A stretch of 64,000 nt of DNA from Endozoicomonas sp965261315 (GTDB taxonomy: Bacteria; Pseudomonadota; Gammaproteobacteria; Pseudomonadales; Endozoicomonadaceae), in contig CBDHDM010000038.1 in the NCBI GenBank assembly GCA_965261315.1, forward strand, positions 1 to 64,000, given 5' to 3'. The position numbers and the translations under genes were made by a program. Under the pieces are notes generated by a model. It was not told the DNA's origin. It did no database searches and worked only from the letters and a program-made list of their open reading frames with translations. This document shows, in pieces, positions 55,035 through 63,227 of this stretch (within the stretch, counting starts at the first letter, position 1; each line of letters starts with the position of its first letter).

Positions 55035-56624
55035 TTATTCCTGTTTTTCATTTGTCCATGATCGTTGGCATTCCTGCATTTTAAGGAATGTGTCGTACTT
55101 CGTTTCGTAAAACTCAAAAAGTTGTTTGTTTGGCTCTATTACAGAGTTATAACGACTCATGGCTCTCATTGCATCTTCAATATTGTTATAAATGCCAGAG
55201 GCCACCGATCCGGTTATCGCTCCTGAAAGCAGCATACTTTCTTTTTCTTCCGGAATGGCTGCCGTGATATTGAGTATATTGATATGTTCTGTGAGAAGTA
55301 CCGGATTTTTTGCCAGGCCTCCGGTGGGAATCAATAATTCAAAACCATACCCTGACTTCTTTAACTTCTCTAACTGATAGCGTGCATCCATTGCCAGTGC
55401 CTGAATACTTGCAAGGTATAATACAGCTAACGACTGATGACTTTTATCCAGAGTAAGGCCGGTAATCATACCTTGTAGCTGTTGATCAACTTCAGGCGCA
55501 TCAAAATAAGGGAGTATGTGGAGATTTGCTGACAGCTTACTCACATCTTCAGCGTATTCAGATTTATTTTTACCAGCCAGCTCATACAGAATCTGGTTAA
55601 GGTATTCATGAACACTAATGCCCAGGCTGACTGAGATGTCATAAATCGAGCTATAAGCCGGGTGTGAGGTAATGATATGATCAATCAACGCACCCGCCGC
55701 AGTTTGTCTGGCATATATCAAAGAGTAACCGTCTAATGCCGAGGGGTAAGGGCCGTCTGCGCCATTGCAGGCCAACGTATTCCCGCTGAATGTGACATAA
55801 TTTGAAGAGGTTCCCCCGACAAAGCTGATTCTTTTGGTAATGCAATCCAGTGGCAGTTGGCTGGTTTGGGAATCGGCCGCAAGTATGGTGGCCAGAGTTC
55901 CTCCATAAGCGTCGATTATGCCTGTAGCAACCGGGGTTCCAGGTTTGAGGTTCAGCTGGTCCGCGGCACTTTTACACAAACCATCCCCAATAGCTGCACC
56001 AATCCCAAGCTGTTCGCCATTGAATCGCTCCTCAATATCAATATTCAGCCTGGCTGCTGTGTCTTTCGTAAAAATATTACTGGTTGATGTGGGGGGTCTG
56101 GTCAGATGGCCTGTTAGCTTCCAGGTCACATAATCATAGAGATCAAGAATACAGGCTGTGGCCTGCCAGGTTTCGGGTGCACACTGGAATAGCCACAGTA
56201 GCTTGCTTGAGTTGCTCTTGGCACTGATTCTTGAGCCAGCATGAGCAAAGAGTCCGGGGTATTCTCTGGCAATAACGGCAGCCTGCTGGCTGGCCCGACT
56301 ATCCATCCATCCGAATGTGTTAGCACGATGACTCCCGGGGAGGTGAACCGGTTGCATTTGCTGGTCCAGAAGAACTAATGAGTAGGTCGTATCAATGCCA
56401 ATCGCTTTAACATCACCTTCATTGAGAGGATGTTCAGAAATCAATCGACTGACACTGGTCACCAGGGATTCCCAGATATTTTCTGAACAAAACTCCATGG
56501 TGCTGGCCGTTTTCCAGATCAGAAGCGGTTCTTCATCATAGGCAAGAATATGCCCTTTCAGTGAAACAAAAGCGCTGCGTAAACTGTGAGTGCCAACATC
56601 AATACTGAGTAAAACTGGCCGCAT
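55035..56624 (-). CDS. FGGY-family carbohydrate kinase
   Basis: A 529-residue sugar kinase of the hexokinase/actin fold. The N-terminal ATP-binding LLSIDVGTHSLRSAFVSL, the substrate region FGWMDSRASQQA, and the C-terminal LLIPTGGLAKNPVLLTEHI and LSGAITGSVASGIY are FGGY signatures. The GWMDxRA form recalls ribulokinase-like (YDR109C/FGGY) members that phosphorylate ketopentoses or ketopentitols; the substrate is not certain. No transporter or isomerase lies next to it. Divergent from the glycerophosphodiesterase gene. Confidence 0.85.
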   Translation of the reverse strand: MRPVLLSIDVGTHSLRSAFVSLKGHILAYDEEPLLIWKTASTMEFCSENIWESLVTSVSRLISEHPLNEGDVKAIGIDTTYSLVLLDQQMQPVHLPGSHRANTFGWMDSRASQQAAVIAREYPGLFAHAGSRISAKSNSSKLLWLFQCAPETWQATACILDLYDYVTWKLTGHLTRPPTSTSNIFTKDTAARLNIDIEERFNGEQLGIGAAIGDGLCKSAADQLNLKPGTPVATGIIDAYGGTLATILAADSQTSQLPLDCITKRISFVGGTSSNYVTFSGNTLACNGADGPYPSALDGYSLIYARQTAAGALIDHIITSHPAYSSIYDISVSLGISVHEYLNQILYELAGKNKSEYAEDVSKLSANLHILPYFDAPEVDQQLQGMITGLTLDKSHQSLAVLYLASIQALAMDARYQLEKLKKSGYGFELLIPTGGLAKNPVLLTEHINILNITAAIPEEKESMLLSGAITGSVASGIYNNIEDAMRAMSRYNSVIEPNKQLFEFYETKYDTFLKMQECQRSWTNEKQE

Positions 56625-56710
56625 CTGTGTTAATGTCCTTACAACAGGGTCTCAGGTAAGAATAGCTCTGTTCCTGCATTTAGTTTGGTTCTTATTGGGT
56701 GGGATGGTTC

Positions 56711-57424
56711 ATGCGCATGAGCAGGGTTATAGGGCATCGAGGCCTTGCGGGAGAAGCTCCGGAAAATACACTTGCCGGCATTCGGATGGCAGCCAGGCAG
56801 GGGCTGCAATGGATTGAGTTAGATGTCACTCTGCTTGGTGATGGAACTCCTGTACTTTTTCATGACCGAAGGTTGAATCGCACTACGGATAAAAAAGGAA
56901 GGTTGAGCTCGTTAACTTGTTCCTGGTTACCGGAAGTTGATGCAGGAAGTTGGTTCTCGGAACAGTTTTCGAGGGAAAGGATTCCAAAGCTGAGTGAAGC
57001 GTTGATGTTAATTAAAGACCTTGGGCTTGGTCTTAACCTTGAGTTAAAAACCAATGGTTGTTCAGAATCCCGTTTGGTAACAACAGTCTTGCAGGCAATA
57101 GAAGAGGTGGCGCTTTCGAAAGACAGGCTGCTGATATCCAGTTTTAATTATCAGGCTCTGGTTCACTGGTCATCCCGCTCTAACATACAGGCTGGCTGTT
57201 TATTTGAGCGATTACCGCTTAGCTGGCGAAAGAAAGCAAAGAAGGTTAATGCTGTATCTATCCACTTGAACGGCAAACGAATATCACAGGGTCAAGCTGT
57301 AAAGATAAAAGCAGCAGGGTACGAACTCTACTGTTATACAGTGAACACTCAGGCTGCAATGCAGCAATTGAATCAGTGGGGTGTTGATGGTGTTTTTACT
57401 GATTTCCCTCAACGGATTTCTTGA
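56711..57424 (+). CDS. ugpQ: Glycerophosphodiester phosphodiesterase (UgpQ-like)
   Basis: A 237-residue TIM-barrel enzyme hydrolysing glycerophosphodiesters to glycerol-3-phosphate and alcohol. The catalytic signatures are VIGHRGLAGEAPENT (HR...E-N-T), IELDVTLLGDGTPVLFHD (E/D metal site and second His) and NLELKTNG; the C-terminal VNTQAAMQQLNQWGVDGVFTD(F)P is typical. No signal peptide, so cytosolic like E. coli UgpQ. Start ATG 56711 is preceded by GGGATGG; ATG 56717 is an alternative. No ugp transporter genes nearby. Confidence 0.9.
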   Translation: MRMSRVIGHRGLAGEAPENTLAGIRMAARQGLQWIELDVTLLGDGTPVLFHDRRLNRTTDKKGRLSSLTCSWLPEVDAGSWFSEQFSRERIPKLSEALMLIKDLGLGLNLELKTNGCSESRLVTTVLQAIEEVALSKDRLLISSFNYQALVHWSSRSNIQAGCLFERLPLSWRKKAKKVNAVSIHLNGKRISQGQAVKIKAAGYELYCYTVNTQAAMQQLNQWGVDGVFTDFPQRIS

Positions 57425-57432
57425 ACTTTCGG

Positions 57433-57705
57433 CTAGCGATAAAATTCAACATAGAACTCAGCGTAACTGTTGATCTCAAGGTGGTGTCGCATTGCCGGTG
57501 AAATAACGAAGTCATCGTCTTTTCCTAACACTGTTTCTTCACCTGTTTCATCATTGTAGAAAGTGATATTGCCAATAGTGACATGTAATACCCCCCATAC
57601 ATTTTCTGCGGTGGAGTGCTCTCTGAGTAATGCGCCTGGTATATTCTCAGAAGTGAAGAGTTTTGTTCTTTTATAAGCAGTTACATTTTCAGGTAAAGTC
57701 TTCAT
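57433..57705 (-). CDS. DUF1971 family protein (YeaR/TehB-like cupin)
   Basis: A 90-residue single-domain protein. The pattern LPENVTAYKRTKLFTSENIP, then LLREHSTAENVWGVLHV, and FVISPAMRHHLEI matches DUF1971 (COG3615), a small cupin including E. coli YeaR and a domain fused to some TehB proteins. yeaR is a known NsrR/nitrate-induced gene, and here the protein is the third gene of an NsrR-controlled qNOR operon. That supports a role in nitrosative stress, though its chemistry is unknown. Its ATG overlaps the previous stop (ATGA), implying coupling. Confidence 0.85.
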   Translation of the reverse strand: MKTLPENVTAYKRTKLFTSENIPGALLREHSTAENVWGVLHVTIGNITFYNDETGEETVLGKDDDFVISPAMRHHLEINSYAEFYVEFYR

Positions 57706-58145
57706 ACACTATTTTCCTTAATACTATTAAGTTGCAGCCAGGCTAGAGAAATCAATAAAAGCAGCTTGCAGGCTTCAGCCACTCCGAACATTGCATGTAA
57801 TTTACTGGCTTGTGCAGACTGGCCGGCAATGATACTGAGTGCAAGTTTGTTAAGGCAGGGGAGTAGCCAGGCAGACTGCATAATTTGAATGAAAAGAATG
57901 AGAGGCAACAATTTAGGCTTCACTCTTGAGGGACTTATAAGGGATACAACTATTAATAATACAAGTATGAACCACTGGGCTTGATCAAAAATAGAAAAAA
58001 TATGCCGGCCAATATCGACACCCACTGGCAGAGTCAGACTGGGGGCAGAAAACTTCACTGGTGTAGCAAGAAATGAAACACCCAGTATCATGCCCGCCCA
58101 TAGCAGGGACAACAGGATAATAAACTGCAATGGAAACTTGTTCAT
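57702..58145 (-). CDS. Four-helix inner-membrane protein in the NO-detoxification operon
   Basis: A 147-residue hydrophobic protein with four TM helices (FIILLSLLWAGMILGVSFLA, WFILVLLIVVSLIS, LLPLILFIQIMQSAWLLPCL, HAMFGVAEACKLLLLISLAW). No family is recognised with confidence; DUF4149-like proteins have a similar layout (start with a pro-rich loop FLATPVKF). Located 7 bp after the qNOR gene and overlapping the DUF1971 gene, so it is likely co-expressed under NsrR. It could contact haem or quinone, but no ligands are evident except H58 (GRHIF) and H127. Confidence 0.65.
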   Translation of the reverse strand: MNKFPLQFIILLSLLWAGMILGVSFLATPVKFSAPSLTLPVGVDIGRHIFSIFDQAQWFILVLLIVVSLISPSRVKPKLLPLILFIQIMQSAWLLPCLNKLALSIIAGQSAQASKLHAMFGVAEACKLLLLISLAWLQLNSIKENSV

Positions 58146-58152
58146 GGCAATG

Positions 58153-60420
58153 TTAATCCAAGAGAATGCTGCTGGTATTGAGTTTTCTTTTTCCAGTCAT
58201 CAGTTTTGCCATAAAGCCTGCCATTGCCAATGCTCCAAGAGAAAAGATTATGTCACCAATCATCCTTAACCAGACCAGAATATGGATGATTGGCTGATGA
58301 ATGAATTCTGGTGAACGTGCATACCAGTAGCCTTCATTCACACTGGCTATTCCCTGTAAAACGCCAATGGGGAGGAGTGTGGTTAAAGCCATTGCAGCTA
58401 ATCCACCATTAAGGCAGTAGAATGCCCATTTTAATAATCGATCATTCCAGCAAGCCTGATTGGACAGTCTTTTCATACAAGTTAATAGAAGACCAATGCC
58501 GAGCATGCCATAAACACCAAACAGTGCGGTGTGCCCATGAAGTGGTGTGGTATTGAGTCCCTGGATGTAATAAAGAGAAATTGGAGGGTTGATCAGGAAC
58601 CCGAAAACACCGGCGCCTACCAAATTCCAGAAAGCTGTGGCCACAAAGAAAAGAATGGGCCATTGATAGGCATTTACCCACGGAGCTGCCCTTCGAAGCC
58701 GATAATTTTCGTATGCTTCTAATCCAATTAAGCACAAAGGAACCACTTCCAGGGCTGAAAAGCTGGCTCCCCAGGCTATGACTGACGTGGGCACCCCTGC
58801 GAAATAGAGGTGGTGAAGGGTGCCAATAATGCCTCCCACAAGAAAAATGGTGGTAGCAAAAACAACCGCACTGTTGGCTGATTGTGTTCGTATCAAGCCT
58901 AGTCGAACAAAAAGGATGGCGATAACTGCAGTGGCAAACACTTCAAAAAAGGCTTCAACCCAGAGGTGAACCACCCACCAGCGCCAGTACTCTGCCAGGG
59001 CCAGGTGGGTGTGTTTACCCATAAAAAGGCCTGCACCATAAAAAAGGCCAATAGCTATGGACGAGAGGAAAAATACCCAGAGTACCTGCTTCTCACCAGT
59101 GTTTCGGTGGAGTGCCGGAAGTATTGCCCGAGTGACCAGGGCCAGCCATAGGAGCAGCCCTGTGAACAGGGCAATTTGCCAGAATCTGCCAAGGTCAACA
59201 TACTCGTACCCTTGATGACCAAACCAGAAATTCATATCAAGATTAAAATATTGTTGAACTCCCAGCCACTCGCCGGCCATTGAGCCTGTGACCACCAGTA
59301 ACAAGGCGGCATAAAGCAGGTTAATTCCGGTTTTTTGAAAACGGGGTTCAATGCCTGAAAGTAAGGGGGCGAAATAGAGGCCTGTACCCAGCCATGTTGT
59401 TGCTATCCAGAAAAGTCCAAGTTGAGTGTGCCAGGTTCGGGTAATTGCATAAGGAAGAATTTCACTGATATTAATACCGTAAAACGCCTGACCTTCTACC
59501 GCATAATGTGCGGTTATCCCCCCCATGATGATCTGAAGTGCAAAGAGCGCGATGGCGGTACAAAAAAACTTTCGAGTTGCCATCATAGACGGTGTAACAA
59601 TGGACTGAGCCAGGGGGTCATTGGCAGGTGGTGGCGGTAAGCTTTCGTGCCTTATCGTAGCGGCGTGATGCCAGGCCATTGCACCAATGCCCGCAATAAG
59701 CAGAACAATGCTGAAAATTGACCACCCAAGCAGGGCTCCAGCCGGTGTGTTGTCAATAAGGGGCTCGTGAGGCCAGTTGCTGGTATAGGTAATATCACTG
59801 CCAGGGCGGTTGGTTGATGTCGCCCAGGTTGTCCAGAATAGGAAGGCTGTCAGCTGTCGTCTGTGAGTGGCATTCTGTATTGGATTTTCACGAATGGCAT
59901 ATTGCTCTCTGAGTTGTTTGAATTCGGGGTGGTCGCTAAAGAGTTTCTGGTAGTAGCGTGATAAGGCACCGGTAACATCAGTACGCTCCGAAGATAATGA
60001 AATGACGCCAGTTTCTGGATTAAATGTATTCGTTCTTATGGACTGTTTGGCTTTTGTCTTTACTGAGGCTTGAAGATGCTCAGGCAGTGATTGATAAGGC
60101 TGGTTATAGTCTTTGAGGGCGAAGAGATTCAACAATTGAAGTGACTCACGGTGTAGCCAGTCAGCATTCCAGTCAGGAGCTACATAACTGCCATGACCCC
60201 AGATTGAACCTGTTTCATGACCACCAATGGAACGCCAGACCAGCTGGCCCTGTGTAATGTCTTCTTTAGTAAAAAGCACCTTACCATTGGTACTGGTCAC
60301 TTTTTCCGGGATTGGGGGGGCGTGGCGGTATATCGCCTGTCCCTGCCATAGCAGAATTGCAAATGAGACAATAAAGACGATCCCCAGTACTCGCCAAGCC
60401 TTGTTATCTACTTTCGACAT
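58153..60420 (-). CDS. norZ: Quinol-dependent nitric oxide reductase (qNOR)
   Basis: A 755-residue inner-membrane haem-copper family enzyme reducing 2 NO to N2O with quinol. The N-terminal region (about 1-230) is the cytochrome c-like fusion without a haem c motif, including the WRSIGGHETGSIWGHGSYVAPDW segment typical of qNOR. The NorB core has 12-14 helices with the ligands expected: TWHTQLGLFWIA, AEYWRWWVVHLWVEAFFEVF (His and Glu of the FeB site), HHLYFAGVP, and PLHGHTALFGVYGMLG (His-x-His haem ligands). ATG 60420 (MSKVDNKAW) gives the usual start; the frame's upstream extension crosses the operator and is not coding. First gene of a three-gene operon. Confidence 0.94.
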   Translation of the reverse strand: MSKVDNKAWRVLGIVFIVSFAILLWQGQAIYRHAPPIPEKVTSTNGKVLFTKEDITQGQLVWRSIGGHETGSIWGHGSYVAPDWNADWLHRESLQLLNLFALKDYNQPYQSLPEHLQASVKTKAKQSIRTNTFNPETGVISLSSERTDVTGALSRYYQKLFSDHPEFKQLREQYAIRENPIQNATHRRQLTAFLFWTTWATSTNRPGSDITYTSNWPHEPLIDNTPAGALLGWSIFSIVLLIAGIGAMAWHHAATIRHESLPPPPANDPLAQSIVTPSMMATRKFFCTAIALFALQIIMGGITAHYAVEGQAFYGINISEILPYAITRTWHTQLGLFWIATTWLGTGLYFAPLLSGIEPRFQKTGINLLYAALLLVVTGSMAGEWLGVQQYFNLDMNFWFGHQGYEYVDLGRFWQIALFTGLLLWLALVTRAILPALHRNTGEKQVLWVFFLSSIAIGLFYGAGLFMGKHTHLALAEYWRWWVVHLWVEAFFEVFATAVIAILFVRLGLIRTQSANSAVVFATTIFLVGGIIGTLHHLYFAGVPTSVIAWGASFSALEVVPLCLIGLEAYENYRLRRAAPWVNAYQWPILFFVATAFWNLVGAGVFGFLINPPISLYYIQGLNTTPLHGHTALFGVYGMLGIGLLLTCMKRLSNQACWNDRLLKWAFYCLNGGLAAMALTTLLPIGVLQGIASVNEGYWYARSPEFIHQPIIHILVWLRMIGDIIFSLGALAMAGFMAKLMTGKRKLNTSSILLD

Positions 60421-60461
60421 ACCCTGACCTCTACGCCGTTCAAGTAATTCTTTCGATCTAA

Positions 60462-60484
60462 TTGTAGCATTTAAAATGCATGTT
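60462..60484. promoter_or_regulatory. NsrR operator between norZ and globin gene
   Basis: On the minus strand the half-sites AACATGCATTT and AAATGCTACAA are separated by one base. This closely matches the 11-1-11 inverted repeat consensus of NsrR (AAGATGCATTT and AAATGCATCTT). It lies 42 bp upstream of norZ and about 94 bp upstream of the globin start. On the plus strand, TATAGT immediately follows and may be the globin promoter -10. NsrR is an iron-sulfur NO sensor that represses such genes until NO arrives. Confidence 0.78.
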
Positions 60485-60577
60485 ATAGTTTGGGTATGAA
60501 ATAACTTCAGATGAGCTTTTGTCGAGGAGCCAGGCAAAGCCAACGTGGTGATGGTCAGCAAGTTCGATGGAGGGGAT

Positions 60578-61012
60578 ATGAATCCAGAGGTGGTTATGAA
60601 AAGGGAGATTGCTACTTCAGAAGATATCAAGCTGCTGGTGGAAGCATTCTATGGCCGAGTTCGAAAAGACGAAGTGTTGGGGCCCATATTTAATGATATT
60701 GCCCAGGTTGATTGGGAGCACCATCTACCGGTAATGGTGACATTTTGGGAATCTTTGCTGCTGAAATCGCGAAGTTACCGGAGAAATGCGCTACAGCCTC
60801 ATCTCCAGGTATTCCAGAGCGTGGCTTTTCGCCCAGAACAGATGGAACGGTGGCTAAAACTGTTTGACGAGACACTGGATGATTACTTTGTAGGTGGCAA
60901 TGCTGAAAAGGCAAAAAGCTGGGCAAGAGGCATTGCCCACAACTTACAGAAACATATTGTAATGCAGGGGGCGGTAGCAGGGTTGCGTATTCAGGATAGA
61001 GGTGGTGAGTAG
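60578..61012 (+). CDS. Group III truncated haemoglobin
   Basis: A 144-residue globin. SEDIKLLVEAFYGRVRKDEVLGPIFNDIAQVDWEHHLPVMVTFWESLL contains the truncated-globin helices with the proximal/distal features of group III (FY...D-x-x-LGPIF, W...HLPxMxxFW), and RALQPHLQVFQ-like NALQPHLQVF supplies the proximal His (H in QPHLQ). It likely binds O2/NO and helps dispose of NO, fitting its NsrR-like operator. The start is uncertain: GGAGGGG precedes ATG 60578 closely, and ATG 60596 has AGAGG 5 nt upstream and starts nearer the fold. GTG 60545 is unlikely. Confidence 0.85.
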   Translation: MNPEVVMKREIATSEDIKLLVEAFYGRVRKDEVLGPIFNDIAQVDWEHHLPVMVTFWESLLLKSRSYRRNALQPHLQVFQSVAFRPEQMERWLKLFDETLDDYFVGGNAEKAKSWARGIAHNLQKHIVMQGAVAGLRIQDRGGE

Positions 61013-61045
61013 AACAGGCTGGGGAAGCCTGTCCCGTCAGATGCT

Positions 61046-61588
61046 TTAAATTTCGTCCACTTCTCTAAGGTATTTGAAAAGTTTTCTTGCCGCCGCTGGA
61101 GGCTTATCCTGAGCAGCTTCTTTCTGGGCATTGCGAACGAGCTGACGGATATGCTGGTGATCAGCCTCCGGGAAGTGCTCCAGATACTGAGTTAGCGCAG
61201 CATGGTTATCATCATCGTGAATAAGCTGATCCCGCCACCTTTCCAGCTGATGGAATCGACGATTGTACTCTTCGCTGGAGGAGTCAAGCTGATTTAGAAG
61301 CTCTGTGATTGGTTCGATATCCTGGTCAGCCAGTAACTTTCCAATAAAACCAAGGTGTCGCTTTCTGGCATTATGACTTTTAATGCGTTTACTCTCATCC
61401 AGAGCTGCACGAAGACGGTCATTCAAAGACAGCTTATCCAGCAATACTGGCTTAAGCTCCATCAGACGGGCACCGATACTCTTCAGTTCATCCATATCAC
61501 GCTTTAGTTCGGATTTGCTGACAATGATGATTTCTTCGGTTTCTTCATCGTCCCAGGCTTCCTGAATACGACGGCTCTTTTTACTCAT
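61046..61588 (-). CDS. darP: Ribosome biogenesis factor DarP (YjgA, DUF615)
   Basis: A 180-residue charged helical protein. Family pattern: SKKSRRIQEAWDDEETEEII...SKSELKRDMDELKSIG (N-terminal), RIKSHNARKRHLGFIGKLLADQDIEPI and QLERWRDQLIHDDD. It assists maturation of the 50S subunit's active centre in E. coli. As in E. coli it is divergent from pmbA, a conserved neighbourhood. Three bases AGG upstream are compatible with ATG 61588. Confidence 0.93.
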   Translation of the reverse strand: MSKKSRRIQEAWDDEETEEIIIVSKSELKRDMDELKSIGARLMELKPVLLDKLSLNDRLRAALDESKRIKSHNARKRHLGFIGKLLADQDIEPITELLNQLDSSSEEYNRRFHQLERWRDQLIHDDDNHAALTQYLEHFPEADHQHIRQLVRNAQKEAAQDKPPAAARKLFKYLREVDEI

Positions 61589-61805
61589 AGAGGGTTGCCA
61601 TTAATGGGAATCTGCAGTTTTCATAAGTCGGGATATGACAAAGCAGTTCCATGGGTAGAAAATTAGATACAGTTCTTAGTATTTTACTTCAGAATGCTTC
61701 TCAGTTGGGATGTTTTTTCCCTTGTATAGAATGGAATAACTATCTGATGCATTCTTTGATTAGCAACGGCACAATAGAGATAAACAAAACAGATCAGGTG
61801 GAATC

Positions 61806-63167
61806 ATGGGCGAATCTTCCAATGCAGTACTGGATCCACGTAGCGAAGAGGTCAGGCTGAAAACACTGGCCAACGATATTCTTGATGAGGCCGCCAGGCA
61901 GGGAGCTGATGCCTGTGAGGTCGGTATCAGTATGGATGCTGGTCTTTCCGCCAGTGTTCGCATGGGGGATGTTGAAACGATTGAGTTTAATCGTGACCAG
62001 GGCCTGGGTATTACCGTGTACCTTGGTAAGCGAAAAGGCTCAGCGAGTACTTCTGACAGCAGCCCGCAGGCGATTCGTGAAACGATAAAAGCTGCCTGTG
62101 ATATCGCCCGTTATACCTCTGAAGACCCTTATGCAGGTCTTGCTGACGCTGCCTTGATGGCTAAGGGGGAGTCGCTGCCTGATCTTGATTTGTATCACCC
62201 ATGGGGGATTGACGCCCAGCAGGCGATTGATCTGGCTCTGCAATGTGAAGATGCGGGCCGAGCCTACAGTAATAAAATTATTAATTCTGATGGTGCCAGT
62301 GTATCCAGCCATCAGGGCTGCCGCGTCTACGGAAACAGTCATGGTTTTATTGGCAGTTATGTTTCCAGTCGTCACAGTCTGAGTGCGGTGTTGATTGGTA
62401 TGCAGGGTGATGAGATGCAGCGGGATTACTGGTACACAGTGAACCGGAATGCCAATGAGCTTGAAAAAGCGATCGCGGTTGGTAATAAAGCTGCCGAGCG
62501 AACAGTTCGCCGGTTAGGGGCTCGCAAAGTGAGTACCTCTGAAGTGCCCGTTCTGTTTGCTCCGGAAGTCGCGTCAGGTTTTATCTCCCACTTCCTGGGC
62601 GCGATCAGTGGTGGCAGTCTCTACCGGCAGGCTTCTTTCCTGCTGGATCATCTGGGTAAACCGATTTTCCCTGAATGGGTGCGTATTCATGAACAGCCTT
62701 TATTAAAGAGCATGCTGGGTTCTGCGAGTTTTGACAACGATGGGCTGGCAACGTATGCCAAGGACTTCATTACCGGCGGTGTTTTGCAGCATTACATTTT
62801 AAGTACATACTCTGCTCGTAAATTGGGCATGGATAGCACTGGTAATGCGGGTGGCGTCAATAACCTGTTTGTTGAAAGCAATGCTGGCGATCAGAGTGAG
62901 CTGTTGAAGCAAATGGGTACCGGTTTACTGGTAACAGAGTTGATGGGGCAGGGGGTTAATACCGTAACGGGCGATTATTCCCGAGGCGCTGGTGGATTCT
63001 GGGTAGAGAATGGTGAAATCCAGTTCCCGGTTTCTGAAGTAACCATTGCTGGTAATCTGAAGGACATTTACCGGAATATTGTTGCGGTCGGTAGTGATGT
63101 GGATAAGCGAGGAAACATCCAGACCGGGTCAATTCTAATCAGCAATATGAAGCTGGCTGGCGAGTGA
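61806..63167 (+). CDS. pmbA: Metalloprotease subunit PmbA (TldE)
   Basis: A 453-residue protein of the TldD/TldE family. GADACEVGISMDAGLSASVRMGDVETIEF, YLGKRKGSASTSD, GCRVYGNSHGF, and the C-terminal DYSRGAGGFWVENGEIQFPVSEVTIAGNL are family hallmarks. TldE is the non-catalytic partner of TldD (no HExxxH here, as expected); the pair matures microcin B17/peptides and degrades CcdA in E. coli. AGGTGG upstream supports ATG 61806. Confidence 0.94.
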   Translation: MGESSNAVLDPRSEEVRLKTLANDILDEAARQGADACEVGISMDAGLSASVRMGDVETIEFNRDQGLGITVYLGKRKGSASTSDSSPQAIRETIKAACDIARYTSEDPYAGLADAALMAKGESLPDLDLYHPWGIDAQQAIDLALQCEDAGRAYSNKIINSDGASVSSHQGCRVYGNSHGFIGSYVSSRHSLSAVLIGMQGDEMQRDYWYTVNRNANELEKAIAVGNKAAERTVRRLGARKVSTSEVPVLFAPEVASGFISHFLGAISGGSLYRQASFLLDHLGKPIFPEWVRIHEQPLLKSMLGSASFDNDGLATYAKDFITGGVLQHYILSTYSARKLGMDSTGNAGGVNNLFVESNAGDQSELLKQMGTGLLVTELMGQGVNTVTGDYSRGAGGFWVENGEIQFPVSEVTIAGNLKDIYRNIVAVGSDVDKRGNIQTGSILISNMKLAGE

Positions 63168-63174
63168 TTTTTTT

Positions 63175-63221
63175 AACCACAAAGACCACAAAGCTCACTA
63201 AGTTTTGTGGTCTTTGTGGTT
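63175..63221. repeat. CCACAAAG hairpin repeat (also transcript end of pmbA)
   Basis: AACCACAAAGACCACAAA (63175-63192) and TTTGTGGTCTTTGTGGTT (63204-63221) form an 18-bp perfect stem, related to 27784-27851. It lies between convergent pmbA and mgtE, where it could serve as a terminator. Confidence 0.7.
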
Positions 63222-63227
63222 ATAAGC

